Below, piece after piece: positions 6,163-6,622 of a stretch of 6,622 nucleotides of DNA. Location of the stretch: the NCBI GenBank assembly GCA_905233335.1, contig CAJOED010000139.1:2595-9216 (forward strand), in the 5' to 3' direction. The notes below the pieces were generated by a model, which saw nothing but the letters and a program-made list of their open reading frames with translations, had not been told where the DNA came from and searched no databases. The translations under genes and the position numbers were made by a program. Within the stretch, counting starts at the first letter, position 1. Each line of letters opens with the position of its first letter. Origin of the DNA: an uncultured Synergistales bacterium. Its GTDB lineage: Bacteria; Synergistota; Synergistia; Synergistales; Aminobacteriaceae.

Positions 6163-6622
6163 TGCTGAAGTTATTATTTGTGCGTCGGTTTATGCCGTTG
6201 TTCGTAACACAGTTTTTGGGAGCGTTCAACGATAATTTCTTCAAGAGTTCGTTGATGATGCTGATAACTTACAGGCTCGGTGATGCCGCCGGTGTCGACT
6301 CAAGAATACTCGTGAATGCCGCCGCCGGTGTATTCATTCTCCCGTTCTTTGTGTTTGCTCCGACTGCTTCAGACTTGGCCGACAAGTATGACCGCTCTAT
6401 CCTCATGCGTTGGGTGAAGTTCGCTGAAATCGTCGTAATGTCCGGTGCGTTCTTGGGCTTCTTCATGGGCAACGTATGGCTGTTGATGGCTGTATTGTTC
6501 CTCATGGGAGCACAGTCAGCGTTTTTCTCTCCGGCCAAGTACGGCATACTTCCCCAGCACCTGAACGAGGATGAACTTATTGCGGGCAACGGGTTAATAC
6601 AAATGGGAACGTATTTAGCGAT
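6162..6622 (+). CDS. LplT/Aas-type MFS transporter, N-terminal part (cut by window edge)
   Basis: The frame opens at the ATG at 6162, overlapping the cysS stop (TAATG) with an AGGGAG ribosome-binding site five bases upstream, and is still open at the right edge after 153 codons. The protein begins MLKLLFVRRFMPLFVTQFLG and is strongly hydrophobic, with four likely membrane helices (around residues 11-35, 48-70, 84-102 and 104-124). Family marks are TQFLGAFNDNFFK (16-28), LADKYDR (72-78, the loop between helices 2 and 3) and FFSPAKYGILPQHL (121-134), followed by GNGLIQMGT (142-150). These are the hallmarks of lysophospholipid transporters of the LplT group, which flip lyso-phosphatidylethanolamine across the inner membrane for re-acylation. 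The same domain also forms the front of Aas-like fusions with acyltransferase and acyl-ACP ligase domains; the missing C-terminus would tell these apart. Confidence 0.88.
   Translation, partial: MLKLLFVRRFMPLFVTQFLGAFNDNFFKSSLMMLITYRLGDAAGVDSRILVNAAAGVFILPFFVFAPTASDLADKYDRSILMRWVKFAEIVVMSGAFLGFFMGNVWLLMAVLFLMGAQSAFFSPAKYGILPQHLNEDELIAGNGLIQMGTYLA

Noticed and set aside
6269..6589. Minus-strand 106-codon frame at the right edge
   Set aside because: It is antisense to the transporter, whose family motifs are clear on the plus strand.

Overview
This window looks like an ordinary chromosomal segment of a Gram-negative-type (diderm) bacterium, most likely a member of the Synergistota. Two things point there. 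The first is a set of outer-membrane and periplasmic genes: a TolC-family channel, a secreted lytic transglycosylase, and a secreted beta-propeller-like protein. The second is the C-terminal tail of that last protein (Gly-Gly-Asn-Cys-Asn, a short hydrophobic helix, then Lys-Arg-Arg-Lys), which resembles the Synergist-CTERM sorting signal. The phylum call is an inference from one motif and general gene style. I see no mobile element, CRISPR array, rRNA or tRNA.

Layout. On the minus strand, read right to left, a leader with tandem-repeated sequence (about 1536 down to 1337) leads into a HI0933/YhiN-type flavoprotein (1336-107). One base later comes the start of coaX, type III pantothenate kinase, which runs off the left edge (105-1). 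On the plus strand, starting from an overlapping divergent promoter region near 1550-1580, three exported-protein genes are packed together: TolC-family channel (1615-2982), small lytic transglycosylase (2979-3539, 4-base overlap) and the beta-propeller-like protein with the sorting tail (3543-4646). A strong intrinsic terminator (4657-4691) closes this unit. A new unit follows: cysS, cysteinyl-tRNA synthetase (start 4747, stop 6162), whose stop overlaps the start of an LplT/Aas-type membrane transporter that runs off the right edge (6162-6622).

How they may work together. The plus-strand trio reads as one cell-envelope unit: an outer-membrane channel, an enzyme that opens peptidoglycan, and a surface or membrane-tethered protein of unknown role. 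No inner-membrane pump or membrane-fusion protein is encoded here, so the TolC partner must lie elsewhere. The flavoprotein/coaX pair and the cysS/transporter pair are tightly spaced and probably co-translated, but no shared pathway is evident in either.

The least ordinary parts are the flavoprotein leader, where the ribosome-binding site, start codon and first codons appear in about three diverged tandem copies that create two short upstream reading frames, and the sorting-tail protein with its neighbours. I did not find convincing evidence of a wholly new system.
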